A DNA stretch of 5,792 bases from Parabacteroides sp. Its GTDB lineage: Bacteria; Bacteroidota; Bacteroidia; Bacteroidales; Tannerellaceae. Both the position numbers and the translations under genes were made by a program. The stretch is taken from assembly GCA_020026285.1 (NCBI GenBank), contig JAHHQS010000208.1, positions 1 to 5,792 on the forward strand, written 5' to 3'. Below are positions 1 to 5,736 of this stretch, in pieces (the stretch's first letter is position 1; each line of letters opens with the position of its first letter). The notes below the pieces were generated by a model. It was not told where the DNA came from and ran no database searches. It saw only the letters and a list, made by a program, of their open reading frames with translations.

Positions 1-383
1 ATAATTTCCCCATAGCAAACTCCATTTTATATTATTTGGATGCTAATCTTGAAAATAATTATTTAGGTATAGGATATTGGGATCGTTTAGTTCAGTTTAT
101 AATTATTTATTTTATATACAGTTCACTATCCAAAAGGGAGAAGTTAGATTCTATAACTATTAGCTTTATAAATCTTTCCTTGTGCCTTATATTTCTACAA
201 TTATATGCTTTTAACTATCCCATTTTCACTAATCGCCTACGTTTCTATTTTTGTCTATTTATGTTTATAGTTATTGATAGATACTTATCGACAAGTCGAC
301 ACAAAAATTCCTTTTTGATAGGATATTCTTTACTTTATAGCATTATGATGTTAACTATTAGCACTTCTTATCTGAGAGAATGA
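1..383 (+). CDS. EpsG/Wzy-like polysaccharide polymerase, C-terminal part (5' end outside window)
   Basis: The reading frame is open from base 3 with no stop before the TGA at 381-383, so this is the last 126 residues of a gene that starts upstream of the window; the TTG at 36 is not a convincing start. The fragment is strongly hydrophobic and rich in Phe, Ile, Leu and Tyr, with about three membrane segments: the stretch after 'WDRLVQF', the one around 'LSLCLIFLQLYAF', and one near the end. A short 'NRLRFYF' segment in the middle matches the kind of arginine-containing loop seen late in EpsG-family proteins. EpsG/Wzy proteins are inner-membrane polymerases that join lipid-linked repeat units of capsule or exopolysaccharide. 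The position among glycosyltransferase genes fits this. Sequence conservation in this group is low, so a flippase or another multi-pass glycan protein cannot be fully excluded from the tail alone. The next gene begins 31 bases downstream, in the same direction. Confidence 0.65.
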   Translation, partial: NFPIANSILYYLDANLENNYLGIGYWDRLVQFIIIYFIYSSLSKREKLDSITISFINLSLCLIFLQLYAFNYPIFTNRLRFYFCLFMFIVIDRYLSTSRHKNSFLIGYSLLYSIMMLTISTSYLRE

Positions 384-414
384 TATAATATAAATTAATA
401 TTAAAAAATAAAAT

Positions 415-1338
415 ATGATTGATATTCCTGTTCTTTTTATAATTTTTAAGAGGCCAAAAGTTGCTTTGCAATCTTTTTCAGCCATAAAAAAAGCAGCTCC
501 CCGTAAACTTTATATTGCATGTGACGGAGCTAGGGATAATATTCAGGGTGAACGAGATTTAGTTGATAAAACCCGAAAAATAATATTAGATAATGTAGAT
601 TGGGATTGTGAAGTCTATGTGAATTTTCAAACAAAAAATTTGGGATGCGCATCTGGCGTATTTACGGCAATCAATTGGCTGTTTCAGCATGAACAATATG
701 GCATCATACTAGAGGATGACTGTATAGCCCAAGAAACTTTTTTCCCTTTCATGCAAGAACTTTTAATTAAATATGAGAAAGATGAACGTATAGGTATGAT
801 TGATGGAGCTAACTATATAAAAGGAGCTCATATCGTCCATTCTTATTGCTTTTCAAAATATAAATCAACAAATGGCTGGGGAACTTGGCGTAGGGCTTGG
901 AATAATATGGATATGAAAATGAAATGGAGGAATACTTTATATGAAGAATCTATAATAAAAAACATGGGATATAAAGGATATGATTACAAATATTGGAAAT
1001 ATAGATTAAAAGCTATTGATAAGGATTATGTAAGTGCTTGGGATTGGCAATGGTATTTTACATTAGCAGCCCAAAATCAATTATCAATATTTCCACAAGT
1101 TAGTTTAATCTCAAATATTGGTTTTGGAGAAGGTGCTACTCATACAACAGAAGGTACTATTCCTAATAATTTCTTAACCACAGATAATTTAGAATTTCCA
1201 TTAGTACATCCAGATTATGTAGTACCTGATATTAATTTTGACAAACATTTTTATGATTCAAATAATAGTCTTGAGTATACAATAAAAAGATATGTCCCAT
1301 TTAAAATAAAAAATATGCTCAAAAAAATAATTAGATAG
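415..1338 (+). CDS. Glycosyltransferase, nucleotide-diphospho-sugar transferase fold (LEDD/GWGTW type)
   Basis: This 307-residue protein has a GT-A type architecture. A beta-strand start 'PVLFIIFKRP' (5-14) is followed by 'ACDGARD' (35-41), a likely nucleotide-binding turn, then 'NLGCASGV' (75-82) and the metal-binding 'LEDDC' (99-103), which serves as the DxD-type motif. Further on are 'NGWGTWRRAW' (153-162), 'WDWQW' (209-213), whose Asp210 is a candidate catalytic base, and 'NIGFGEGATHTT' near residues 234-245. This motif set is typical of the bacterial family often named 'nucleotide-diphospho-sugar transferase' or 'hemolytic protein HlpA-like', found in surface polysaccharide loci, where it adds one sugar to the growing lipid-linked repeat unit on the cytoplasmic face. 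No signal peptide or membrane segment is visible. Donor and acceptor cannot be read from sequence. The ATG at 415 is chosen because the fold's first strand begins immediately after it. The stop lies 3 bases before the next start, so co-translation is likely. Confidence 0.85.
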   Translation: MIDIPVLFIIFKRPKVALQSFSAIKKAAPRKLYIACDGARDNIQGERDLVDKTRKIILDNVDWDCEVYVNFQTKNLGCASGVFTAINWLFQHEQYGIILEDDCIAQETFFPFMQELLIKYEKDERIGMIDGANYIKGAHIVHSYCFSKYKSTNGWGTWRRAWNNMDMKMKWRNTLYEESIIKNMGYKGYDYKYWKYRLKAIDKDYVSAWDWQWYFTLAAQNQLSIFPQVSLISNIGFGEGATHTTEGTIPNNFLTTDNLEFPLVHPDYVVPDINFDKHFYDSNNSLEYTIKRYVPFKIKNMLKKIIR

Positions 1339-1341
1339 AAA

Positions 1342-2040
1342 ATGGCATACATAAAAACTTCCACTGGCAAAATTAAATATAGAATTCATCCTCTTTATCT
1401 TGGCATAAAAAGGATTAATAAATATATTGCAAAAGAAAATTTACTTTTATTTAAAAAAGTAATAGATAAAAATGAAATCTCTTTTGGACTTATAGCAGGT
1501 ACTTTATTAGGAGCTGTAAGAGAACACGATTTTATTGATCATGATGAAGATATTGACCTTTTTTTTCTAGAGAAAGATAAACAACGTGTTTTCAGTATAT
1601 TACCAGAGTTGTTGGAAGTCGGTTTTGAAATAGCACGATATGATAGAAAAGGATTAATGTCTATTATACGGAAAGGGGAATACATTGATTTATATTTCTT
1701 TGCAGACTACAGTGAAAAAATTCTCGCATGTAGTGGTTGGTGTATCCCCGAAAGTTTTTTATTAAACACTTGTGAGTTGCTTTTCCAAGGAGAGTCCTTC
1801 AAGATTCCCAAAGATTACATAGAATATTTGAAATATGAATATGGCTCTAATTGGCATACACCTATTGCTTATAGTAATTTTAATATACCTTTTTGGAAAG
1901 TTAAATTTTTTGAAATAAAAAGTTTAATCAAAGACTCATTACCTAATTGGATTTATTTTCCATTGGCTCGTAAAAGTGAGAAAAAGTTAATTGATAGCTA
2001 TTTACCTAGGGCAGAGAAGTATATAAATTCCCTTTCATGA
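1342..2040 (+). CDS. LicD family protein (nucleotidyltransferase fold, likely phospho-group transfer to glycan)
   Basis: This 232-residue protein carries the LicD signature. 'AGTLLGAVRE' (52-61) is the glycine-rich helix start, 'DHDEDIDLF' (66-74) holds the paired metal-binding acidic residues, and 'EYIDLYFF' (113-120) contributes a third Asp at 116. Near the C-terminus, 'PKDYIEYLKYEYGSNWHTP' matches the conserved Tyr-Gly-x-x-Trp-x-Thr-Pro ending of the family. LicD proteins attach phosphocholine or related phospho-substituents, and sometimes sugar phosphates, to surface glycans, using an activated CDP- or similar donor. Which group is moved here is unknown: no choline uptake or CDP-choline synthesis gene lies in the window. 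The length is ordinary for short single-domain members. It starts 3 bases after the upstream glycosyltransferase, and its TGA overlaps the ATG of the truncated glycosyltransferase at 2037 (ATGA), which indicates tight operon coupling. Confidence 0.85.
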   Translation: MAYIKTSTGKIKYRIHPLYLGIKRINKYIAKENLLLFKKVIDKNEISFGLIAGTLLGAVREHDFIDHDEDIDLFFLEKDKQRVFSILPELLEVGFEIARYDRKGLMSIIRKGEYIDLYFFADYSEKILACSGWCIPESFLLNTCELLFQGESFKIPKDYIEYLKYEYGSNWHTPIAYSNFNIPFWKVKFFEIKSLIKDSLPNWIYFPLARKSEKKLIDSYLPRAEKYINSLS

Positions 2041-2135
2041 AAGTCTCCATCACAACAACTACTTACAACAGTAGCTCGACTCTTTGTGACACTATATGTA
2101 GTGCTTTATCTCAGTCATATCTCAATATAGAGTAA
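2037..2135 (+). pseudogene. Family 2 glycosyltransferase, N-terminal stub cut off by an IS66-type element
   Basis: The ATG at 2037 overlaps the preceding stop as ATGA and opens a 32-residue frame starting 'MKVSITTTTYNSSSTL' and ending 'ALSQSYLNIE' before a TAA at 2133-2135. This is the first beta-strand and helix of a GT-A family 2 glycosyltransferase of the WfgS-like type, where a 'YIIVDG.S.DGT' segment would normally follow directly. Instead the frame runs into 'GTAAACG', the likely left end of an IS66 element, and the TAA is contributed by that end. All catalytic residues (the first Asp, DxD and base) are missing, so the product cannot be active. The rest of the gene is not found after the element, so the event included a deletion of roughly 200 or more codons. 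It resembles the intact family 2 gene at 2998 in protein sequence, but the DNA is clearly diverged, so it is not a recent duplicate. Confidence 0.8.
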
Positions 2136-2208
2136 ACGTTCAAAAATGATGTCTTGATCTGTTTATATTTAAGCTTTAGATTTACTGCACACTAAAAAAG
2201 ATAATTTT

Positions 2209-2577
2209 ATGTACAGCAGTGATTATGAAAAGTTATGGTTCCTCCACAAGACGGAGGGTAAACCTAAAGGAGTTTCGATCAATTCGTTTAGTATGAGGCA
2301 AGGCATTTTTTATTGTGATTTTAATACTTGGTTTGTGAAGGCTCGTAAGGACATCATTTCTGTTCAGATTGAAGGTGCTCCCTCTTCTGATTCTTATTTG
2401 GAAGAATCACCCTTATCCGCTTGTAATGATGAAATTCTGAAGCCGACTACTCCGCAGATGATTTTGAGCAATACCTTAGTCACGATTCAGACTTGTGATG
2501 GCCCTAATATCCGTAAGAGTAACTTGGACTACCTTGTCTTGAAAGCATTGGTAGAGAAACTGGAGGGCTTATGTTAA
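2209..2577 (+). CDS. IS66-type accessory protein (TnpA-like), apparently intact
   Basis: This 122-residue ORF starts 77 bases inside the presumed left end. I recognise it as the small first ORF of Bacteroides-type IS66 elements. The N-terminal part has a helix-turn-helix-like arrangement ('KPKGVSINSFSMRQGIFYCDF', residues 18-38, followed by 'NTWFVKARKDIISVQIEG'). A variable acidic or proline-containing linker comes next, and the protein ends with 'LVTIQT.DG..IRKSNLDYLVLKALVEKLEGLC', the typical C-terminal strand and helix. In IS66 elements this protein is needed together with TnpB for efficient transposition and probably binds DNA. Its stop overlaps the tnpB ATG (ATGTTAA), the usual coupling in this family. 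Since tnpB and tnpC are broken, this ORF has no functional partner in the element. It may persist by chance or could act in trans with a complete element elsewhere. The base composition is more balanced than the very AT-rich genes before it. Confidence 0.7.
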   Translation: MYSSDYEKLWFLHKTEGKPKGVSINSFSMRQGIFYCDFNTWFVKARKDIISVQIEGAPSSDSYLEESPLSACNDEILKPTTPQMILSNTLVTIQTCDGPNIRKSNLDYLVLKALVEKLEGLC

Positions 2578-2672
2578 CAATATCCGGTTTGAAGAATTTC
2601 TACTATCTTCCTGCTTTTCACGATATATGCTGTAAGGCTCTGCGTGTTTCAGAGACTCTTCGTTCTAGATGA
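2571..2672 (+). pseudogene. IS66 tnpB (Orf2) fragment
   Basis: The ATG at 2571 overlaps the upstream stop and opens a 33-residue frame, 'MLTISGLKNFYYLPAF' followed by 'HDICCKALRVSETLR' and a TGA at 2670-2672. The start matches the N-terminus of IS66 Orf2/TnpB proteins, where an 'F-Y' strand and a 'DMR-K-(x)-L-(x)-(I/V)' helix come first. A normal TnpB is about 115 residues, so about 80 residues are missing. The sequence following the stop reads as an internal part of tnpC rather than more tnpB, so a deletion of the tnpB 3' part and tnpC 5' part is the simplest explanation. Confidence 0.6.
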
Positions 2673-2900
2673 CAAACTGATAGAAGTGGAACATTGATAC
2701 TGCCTTGCTTATGTGTATAACAAGTTCGAGGGTGCCTGTAATCAAGGTTGTGAGAAGATCCGTTATATGGTCAATATAAGCGTGAATCAGCTTACGATCT
2801 TTCTTTTGCAGGTACATGACGGAGATACGGAAGGGAAGAACGGATTATGAAACCCTACTTTCAATGACGATCTGTCTAACAGATTAGTGAAAACTATTTA
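2671..2900 (+). pseudogene. IS66 tnpC transposase internal fragment, frameshifted
   Basis: Read in frame from 2671, the translation gives 'DKLIEVEH', a TGA stop at 2695-2697, then 'YCLAYVYNKFEGACNQGCEK'. This resembles the 'CLAH.R.KF..A..QG..KA' stretch of the DDE transposase domain of IS66 TnpC. The match then moves to another frame at about 2769 ('GQYKRESAYDLSF', like 'IGxLYKREKxY') and to the third frame at about 2810 ('MTEIRKGRTDYETL', like 'xEEIRxxRQ'). Three frames in family order show a decayed gene with at least one stop and two frameshifts. The catalytic acidic residues that would lie earlier in TnpC are deleted. From about 2880 to 2945 I recognise nothing further, apart from possible degraded transposon sequence. 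The boundaries are approximate and the match rests on remembered family patterns. Confidence 0.5.
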
Positions 2901-2948
2901 ACATTTAAGTTCCAGAACAAGTGACGAGTGCAACTGCTACTTCGCCTG

Positions 2949-2956
2949 AAAGGAGG
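2949..2956 (+). promoter_or_regulatory. Strong Shine-Dalgarno-like sequence AAAGGAGG at the IS66 right edge
   Basis: AAAGGAGG lies 5 bases before the ATG at 2962, ideal spacing for ribosome binding. That ATG is in frame with the downstream glycosyltransferase and would add 12 residues. The site sits inside the presumed insertion-element end, so it may be accidental or may supply translation that replaced the deleted native leader. Most other starts in this locus lack such a motif, except the small ORF at 4671. Confidence 0.4.
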
Positions 2957-2997
2957 ATACTATGTTGGGGGCACTTACAATCACATTGAATTATTCT

Positions 2998-3750
2998 ATG
3001 AAATTTTCTTTAATAACTGTCACTTTAAATAGTGGAAAAACGGTTCGTAATACTTTTGATTCTGTGCTAAAACAGACTTATAGTGATTTTGAATATATTC
3101 TTGTCGATGGTATCTCCAGAGATAATACACTTGATTTAATTAATGAATATGACTCAAAATTTAATGGTCGCTTGCAATGGATCTCTGAAAAAGATGATGG
3201 ACTTTATGATGCTATGAATAAGGGATTTTCTATGGCTACAGGAGATATAATTGGGATTATAAATTCAGATGATGTGTTGGCTGATCCTGCAGCAATAGAA
3301 AAAGTAGTAAAATGCTTTGAGAGGGATGAAATGATTGATGCTGTTTATGCTGATTTGTATTATGTTGCACAAAACGATATATCTAAAATAGTGCGTCATT
3401 GGGTATCAGGGGAACAAAGAAGCTTTGCTAAAGGCTGGCATCCTGCGCATCCTACGTTCTATGTGAAGAAAGAAATATATCATAAGTATGGAGCATTTGA
3501 TTTAAACTTTAAATTTGCAGCGGATTTTGAATTAATGCTCCGCTTAATAGAAAAGTATCATATAAAATTGCACTATCTTCCGGAGCCTTTGGTCAGAATG
3601 CGTTTAGGAGGTACGACTAGTAAAAATTTATCTAACATTAGGAAAGGTAATATAGAGTGTATTAATGCTTTTAAAAAGAATAATATACCTGTTAGTCGTT
3701 TTTATCCATTGTTTCGTCTATTGCCTAAATTGAAACAATATTTCCAATAA
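2998..3750 (+). CDS. Family 2 glycosyltransferase, WfgS-like
   Basis: The protein has 250 residues from the preferred ATG at 2998, or 262 if the in-frame ATG at 2962 is used. I prefer 2998 because 'MKFSLITVTLNSGKTV' is the canonical beginning of this family. The earlier 12 residues have no family counterpart and probably derive from the insertion-element end. Motifs from the 2998 start are 'VDGISRDNT' (36-44), the nucleotide-binding Asp and turn; 'SEKDDGLYDAMNKG' (63-76), the sugar/metal region typical of WfgS-type enzymes; 'GDIIGIINSDD' (82-92), the DxD-equivalent; and 'HPTFYVKK' (151-158) and 'AADFELMLRL' (174-183), which carry the likely acceptor-side catalytic acids. No membrane segment is seen, so it is a cytosolic or membrane-associated enzyme adding one sugar to the lipid-linked repeat unit. 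The specific sugar is unknown. It ends 11 bases before the epimerase gene and looks intact, unlike its truncated relative at 2037. Confidence 0.88.
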   Translation: MKFSLITVTLNSGKTVRNTFDSVLKQTYSDFEYILVDGISRDNTLDLINEYDSKFNGRLQWISEKDDGLYDAMNKGFSMATGDIIGIINSDDVLADPAAIEKVVKCFERDEMIDAVYADLYYVAQNDISKIVRHWVSGEQRSFAKGWHPAHPTFYVKKEIYHKYGAFDLNFKFAADFELMLRLIEKYHIKLHYLPEPLVRMRLGGTTSKNLSNIRKGNIECINAFKKNNIPVSRFYPLFRLLPKLKQYFQ

Positions 3751-3761
3751 TTTCTTTATTT

Positions 3762-4657
3762 ATGAAACTTTTATTTACAGGAGCTTCTGGGTTCTTGGGG
3801 AATAACATATATTCGTTGTTGGAAGAAAAGTATGTTATTGAAACTGTCGGAATCACTTCAAAGGATAATTATAATGTAAATCTTGCTTGGGAAATACCTA
3901 ATTTAACAGGTACATTTGATGTCGTATTTCATGCTGCAGGTAAAGCGCATTCTATTCCTAAAACAGAAGAAGAGAAACAACTTTTTTTTGATGTAAATCT
4001 TCAGGGTACCAAGAATTTATGTACTGCTTTAGAGAATAGTGGTATTCCTAAAGCTTTCATTTTTATAAGTACTGTTGCTGTTTATGGTTGTGATTCGGGT
4101 GAGAATATCACGGAAGAGCATCCTTTAAATGGAACTACTCCTTATGCTTTGAGTAAGATTAAGGCTGAGAAATACTTGGAAGGGTGGTGTGCTATGCATA
4201 ATGTAAAGTTAAGTATACTTCGTCCTTCATTGATTGCCGGACCTAATCCTCCTGGAAATTTAGGAGCGATGATTCGTGGGATTAGAAATGGTAAGTACTT
4301 AAGTATTGCCGGGGGAAAAGCCCGGAAAAGTGTTCTGATGGTTCAGGATATTGCAAATCTTCTTCCTATGTTAATAGAAAAGGGTGGGATATATAATGTT
4401 TGTGACAGTTACCAGCCGAGTTTTCGTGAACTGGAGATGGTGATATGTAAGCAATTGAATAAAAAAAGACCAATATCTATTCCTTATTGTTTGCTAAAAG
4501 TATGGCTGTTTTTGGTGATTGTCTTGGGGAAAATACCCCAATAAACAGTTTAAAACTTCGTAAGATCACGCACTCTTTGACTTTTAGTAATGAAAAGGCT
4601 ATGCGTGAACTTGGGTGGAAACCTATGAATGTTTTGGAGAATTTTCAGATAGAATAA
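3762..4657 (+). pseudogene. NAD-dependent sugar epimerase/reductase (extended SDR) with a C-terminal frameshift
   Basis: The frame from ATG 3762 encodes an extended short-chain dehydrogenase. 'GASGFLG' (7-13) is the Rossmann glycine motif, 'FHAAGKAH' (56-63) the cofactor loop, 'STVAVYG' (103-109) carries the catalytic Ser/Thr, and 'YALSK' (128-132) supplies the Tyr and Lys. 'LRPSLIAGPNPPGNL' follows. This matches the 4-epimerase/4-keto-reductases found beside WecA/WbpL-type initiators, such as those making UDP-QuiNAc- or UDP-FucNAc-type sugars. In frame, the protein stops at 4544 after 260 residues, with an atypical hydrophobic tail beginning 'KVWLFLVIV'. A second frame continues 'AVFGDCLGENTPINSLKLRK' and ends '..AMRELGWKPMNVLENFQIE' at 4655-4657, the expected family C-terminus. 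One missing base near 4496-4503 explains both, and restoring it gives about 298 residues. The N-terminal catalytic domain remains complete, but loss of the substrate-side C-terminus probably reduces or abolishes activity. A sequencing error is the main alternative. Confidence 0.8.
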
Positions 4658-4662
4658 GGAGG
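4656..4662 (+). promoter_or_regulatory. Shine-Dalgarno AAGGAGG for the small ORF at 4671
   Basis: AAGGAGG overlaps the TAA that ends the restored epimerase frame (4655-4657) and lies 8 bases before the GTG at 4671. Such a strong motif is unusual in this locus, where most starts have none, and it supports translation of the short ORF that follows. Confidence 0.5.
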
Positions 4663-4670
4663 TATTGTGA

Positions 4671-4769
4671 GTGGATTTTTGGGGGATTATAGGACTCCTA
4701 ATAGGGGGTATTTCTTTTGCCTTTTTAGGACTTCAACTTTGGTTTTATTTCATTAAAAAGAACGAATAG
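4671..4769 (+). CDS. Small single-span membrane protein, 32 residues, unknown function
   Basis: This is a short ORF in the 115-base gap between the epimerase and the WecA-like gene. An in-frame TGA sits immediately before the GTG at 4671, so this GTG is the natural start, preceded by AAGGAGG at 4656-4662. The product begins 'MDFWGIIGLLIGG' and ends 'LWFYFIKKNE', giving one hydrophobic span from about residue 5 to 28 with Gly and aromatic residues, then Lys-Lys-Asn-Glu. This pattern suggests an inner-membrane single pass with the C-terminus in the cytoplasm. The TAG at 4767-4769 is 3 bases before the next ATG, so both ends fit tight operon packing. I do not recognise a family. Its position just before the initiating transferase, itself a membrane protein, suggests a possible partner role, but this is a guess. 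It could instead be a chance ORF in a leader. Confidence 0.5.
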   Translation: MDFWGIIGLLIGGISFAFLGLQLWFYFIKKNE

Positions 4770-4772
4770 TTT

Positions 4773-5720
4773 ATGTATTATCTGCTAATCTTAGTTCTGC
4801 TATTTCTGGCAGAACTTTTTTATTTTCATATTGCCGATAAATATAATATTATTGACAAACCGAATGAACGAAGTTCGCATACCAGGATTACACTGCGGGG
4901 TGGAGGAATCATCTTCTATTTGGGTGCATTGGTTTATTTTCTGACAAGTCAGTTTGAGTACCCTTGGTTTATGTTGGCTCTCACTCTGGTGACGGTGATC
5001 AGCTTTGTAGATGATATCCGCTCCATATCACAAGGACTTCGTCTTGTTTTTCATTTTACGGCGATGGGCTTGATGTTCTATCAGTGGGAGTTGTTTACTC
5101 TTCCCTGGTGGACTGTAGTTGTGGCTTTGATCGCATGTACAGGGATTATCAATGCCTATAATTTTATGGATGGAATTAATGGCATCACGGGGGGATATTC
5201 GCTGGTTGTACTTGGATCTTTGGCGTTTATCAATCATTGGGTTGTTTCGTTCGTTGAACCGGGTTTGATTTATACCATGCTGTGTGCGGTGCTGGTTTTT
5301 AATTTCTTTAATTTCCGTAAGAGGGCAAAATGCTTTGCCGGTGATGTGGGGTCGGTCAGTATTGCTTTTATTATTCTGTTTTTAATCGGTAAGCTGATAA
5401 TCGATACGGAAGATTTTAGTTGGATTGTGCTTCTGGCAGTATATGGAGCAGACAGTGTGCTGACTATTGTCCATCGATTGATGTTGCATGAAAATATTGG
5501 TCTGCCCCACCGGAAACATTTGTATCAGATAATGGCTAACGAACTGAAGATACCTCATGTCGCGGTGTCATTGACCTATATGGTGGTGCAGGGCGTAGTT
5601 GTGGCGGGATACCTGGTATTACGGGAGTACGGATATGTATATTTGGCAGGAAGCATATTGCTGTTGAGTATATTATATCTGTTGTTCATGAAGAGATTCT
5701 TTCATCTGCACCAGTTTTGA
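4773..5720 (+). CDS. Undecaprenyl-phosphate sugar-1-phosphate transferase, WecA/WbpL-like (Glycos_transf_4)
   Basis: This 315-residue polytopic membrane protein (about 9-11 spans) has the full motif set of the MraY/WecA superfamily. 'DKPNERSSHT' (28-37) is followed by 'RGGGI' (42-46), the cytoplasmic 'FVDD' with Asp80-Asp81, 'NAYNFMDGINGITGG' (127-141) and 'FAGDVGS' (188-194). The last cytoplasmic loop is 'HRLMLHENIGLPHRKHLYQ' (234-252), with the His-Arg pattern of the lipid-phosphate and sugar recognition loop. It would transfer a HexNAc-type sugar-1-phosphate from a UDP-sugar to undecaprenyl phosphate, the first committed step of the repeat unit. The sugar is unknown; the neighbouring epimerase/reductase suggests a 6-deoxy-HexNAc, as in WbpV-WbpL pairs. 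The gene is less AT-rich than those at the beginning of the window, as expected for a conserved terminal gene next to exchangeable cassette genes. It appears intact and is followed by the terminator. Confidence 0.92.
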   Translation: MYYLLILVLLFLAELFYFHIADKYNIIDKPNERSSHTRITLRGGGIIFYLGALVYFLTSQFEYPWFMLALTLVTVISFVDDIRSISQGLRLVFHFTAMGLMFYQWELFTLPWWTVVVALIACTGIINAYNFMDGINGITGGYSLVVLGSLAFINHWVVSFVEPGLIYTMLCAVLVFNFFNFRKRAKCFAGDVGSVSIAFIILFLIGKLIIDTEDFSWIVLLAVYGADSVLTIVHRLMLHENIGLPHRKHLYQIMANELKIPHVAVSLTYMVVQGVVVAGYLVLREYGYVYLAGSILLLSILYLLFMKRFFHLHQF

Positions 5721-5736
5721 GTTAGTCGGTGGTGGG

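Larger units (their letters stand above)
2132..2978 (+). mobile_element. Decayed IS66-family insertion sequence remnant
   Basis: Three consecutive IS66-type pieces occur in the order tnpA, tnpB, tnpC on the + strand. These are an intact small accessory ORF (2209-2577), the first third of a tnpB-like ORF overlapping it by ATG/TAA (2571-2672), and a broken tnpC-like segment (about 2671-2900). A full IS66 element is usually 2 kb or more, and this one is under 0.9 kb, so most of tnpB and tnpC is deleted. The left boundary is placed at 'GTAAACG' (2132), because IS66 ends typically begin GTAA and because the host glycosyltransferase frame is lost exactly there. The right boundary at 'GCACTTAC' (ending 2978) is a weaker guess: its complement begins GTAAGTG and shares only GTAA plus scattered bases with the left end. 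The eight bases outside each end (AATATAGA and AATCACAT) do not match, so no target duplication is visible. This agrees with a deletion after insertion. Confidence 0.65.

Noticed and set aside
36..383. Complete 115-residue protein starting with TTG at 36
   Set aside because: The same frame is open back to the window edge and encodes membrane-protein-like sequence, so this is the tail of a longer gene, not a separate short gene.
2037..3110. Recent tandem duplication of family 2 glycosyltransferase starts at 2037 and 2998
   Set aside because: The proteins are similar in pattern (MKxS, T-x-NS, Q-(S/T)-Y), but the DNA differs at many positions, so they are older relatives of the same family rather than a recent repeat.
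4461..4467. The 7-A run as a phase-variation or programmed slippage site causing the epimerase frameshift
   Set aside because: The residues on both sides of the run (QLNKKRPISIPYCLL) fit the family in one frame, so the shift occurs later, near 4496-4503.
4671..4750. Alternative reading of the gap in the frame 'SGFLGDYRTPNRGY' from GTG 4667
   Set aside because: It stops at a TAA around 4753, has no membrane or family pattern, and its start is closer to the AAGGAGG than ideal; the GTG 4671 frame gives a clean hydrophobic span and better spacing.
5028..5237. 69-codon ORF on the minus strand
   Set aside because: It lies wholly inside the WecA-like gene, opposite its conserved NAYNFMDG region, and its translation has no recognisable domain, so it is a shadow frame.
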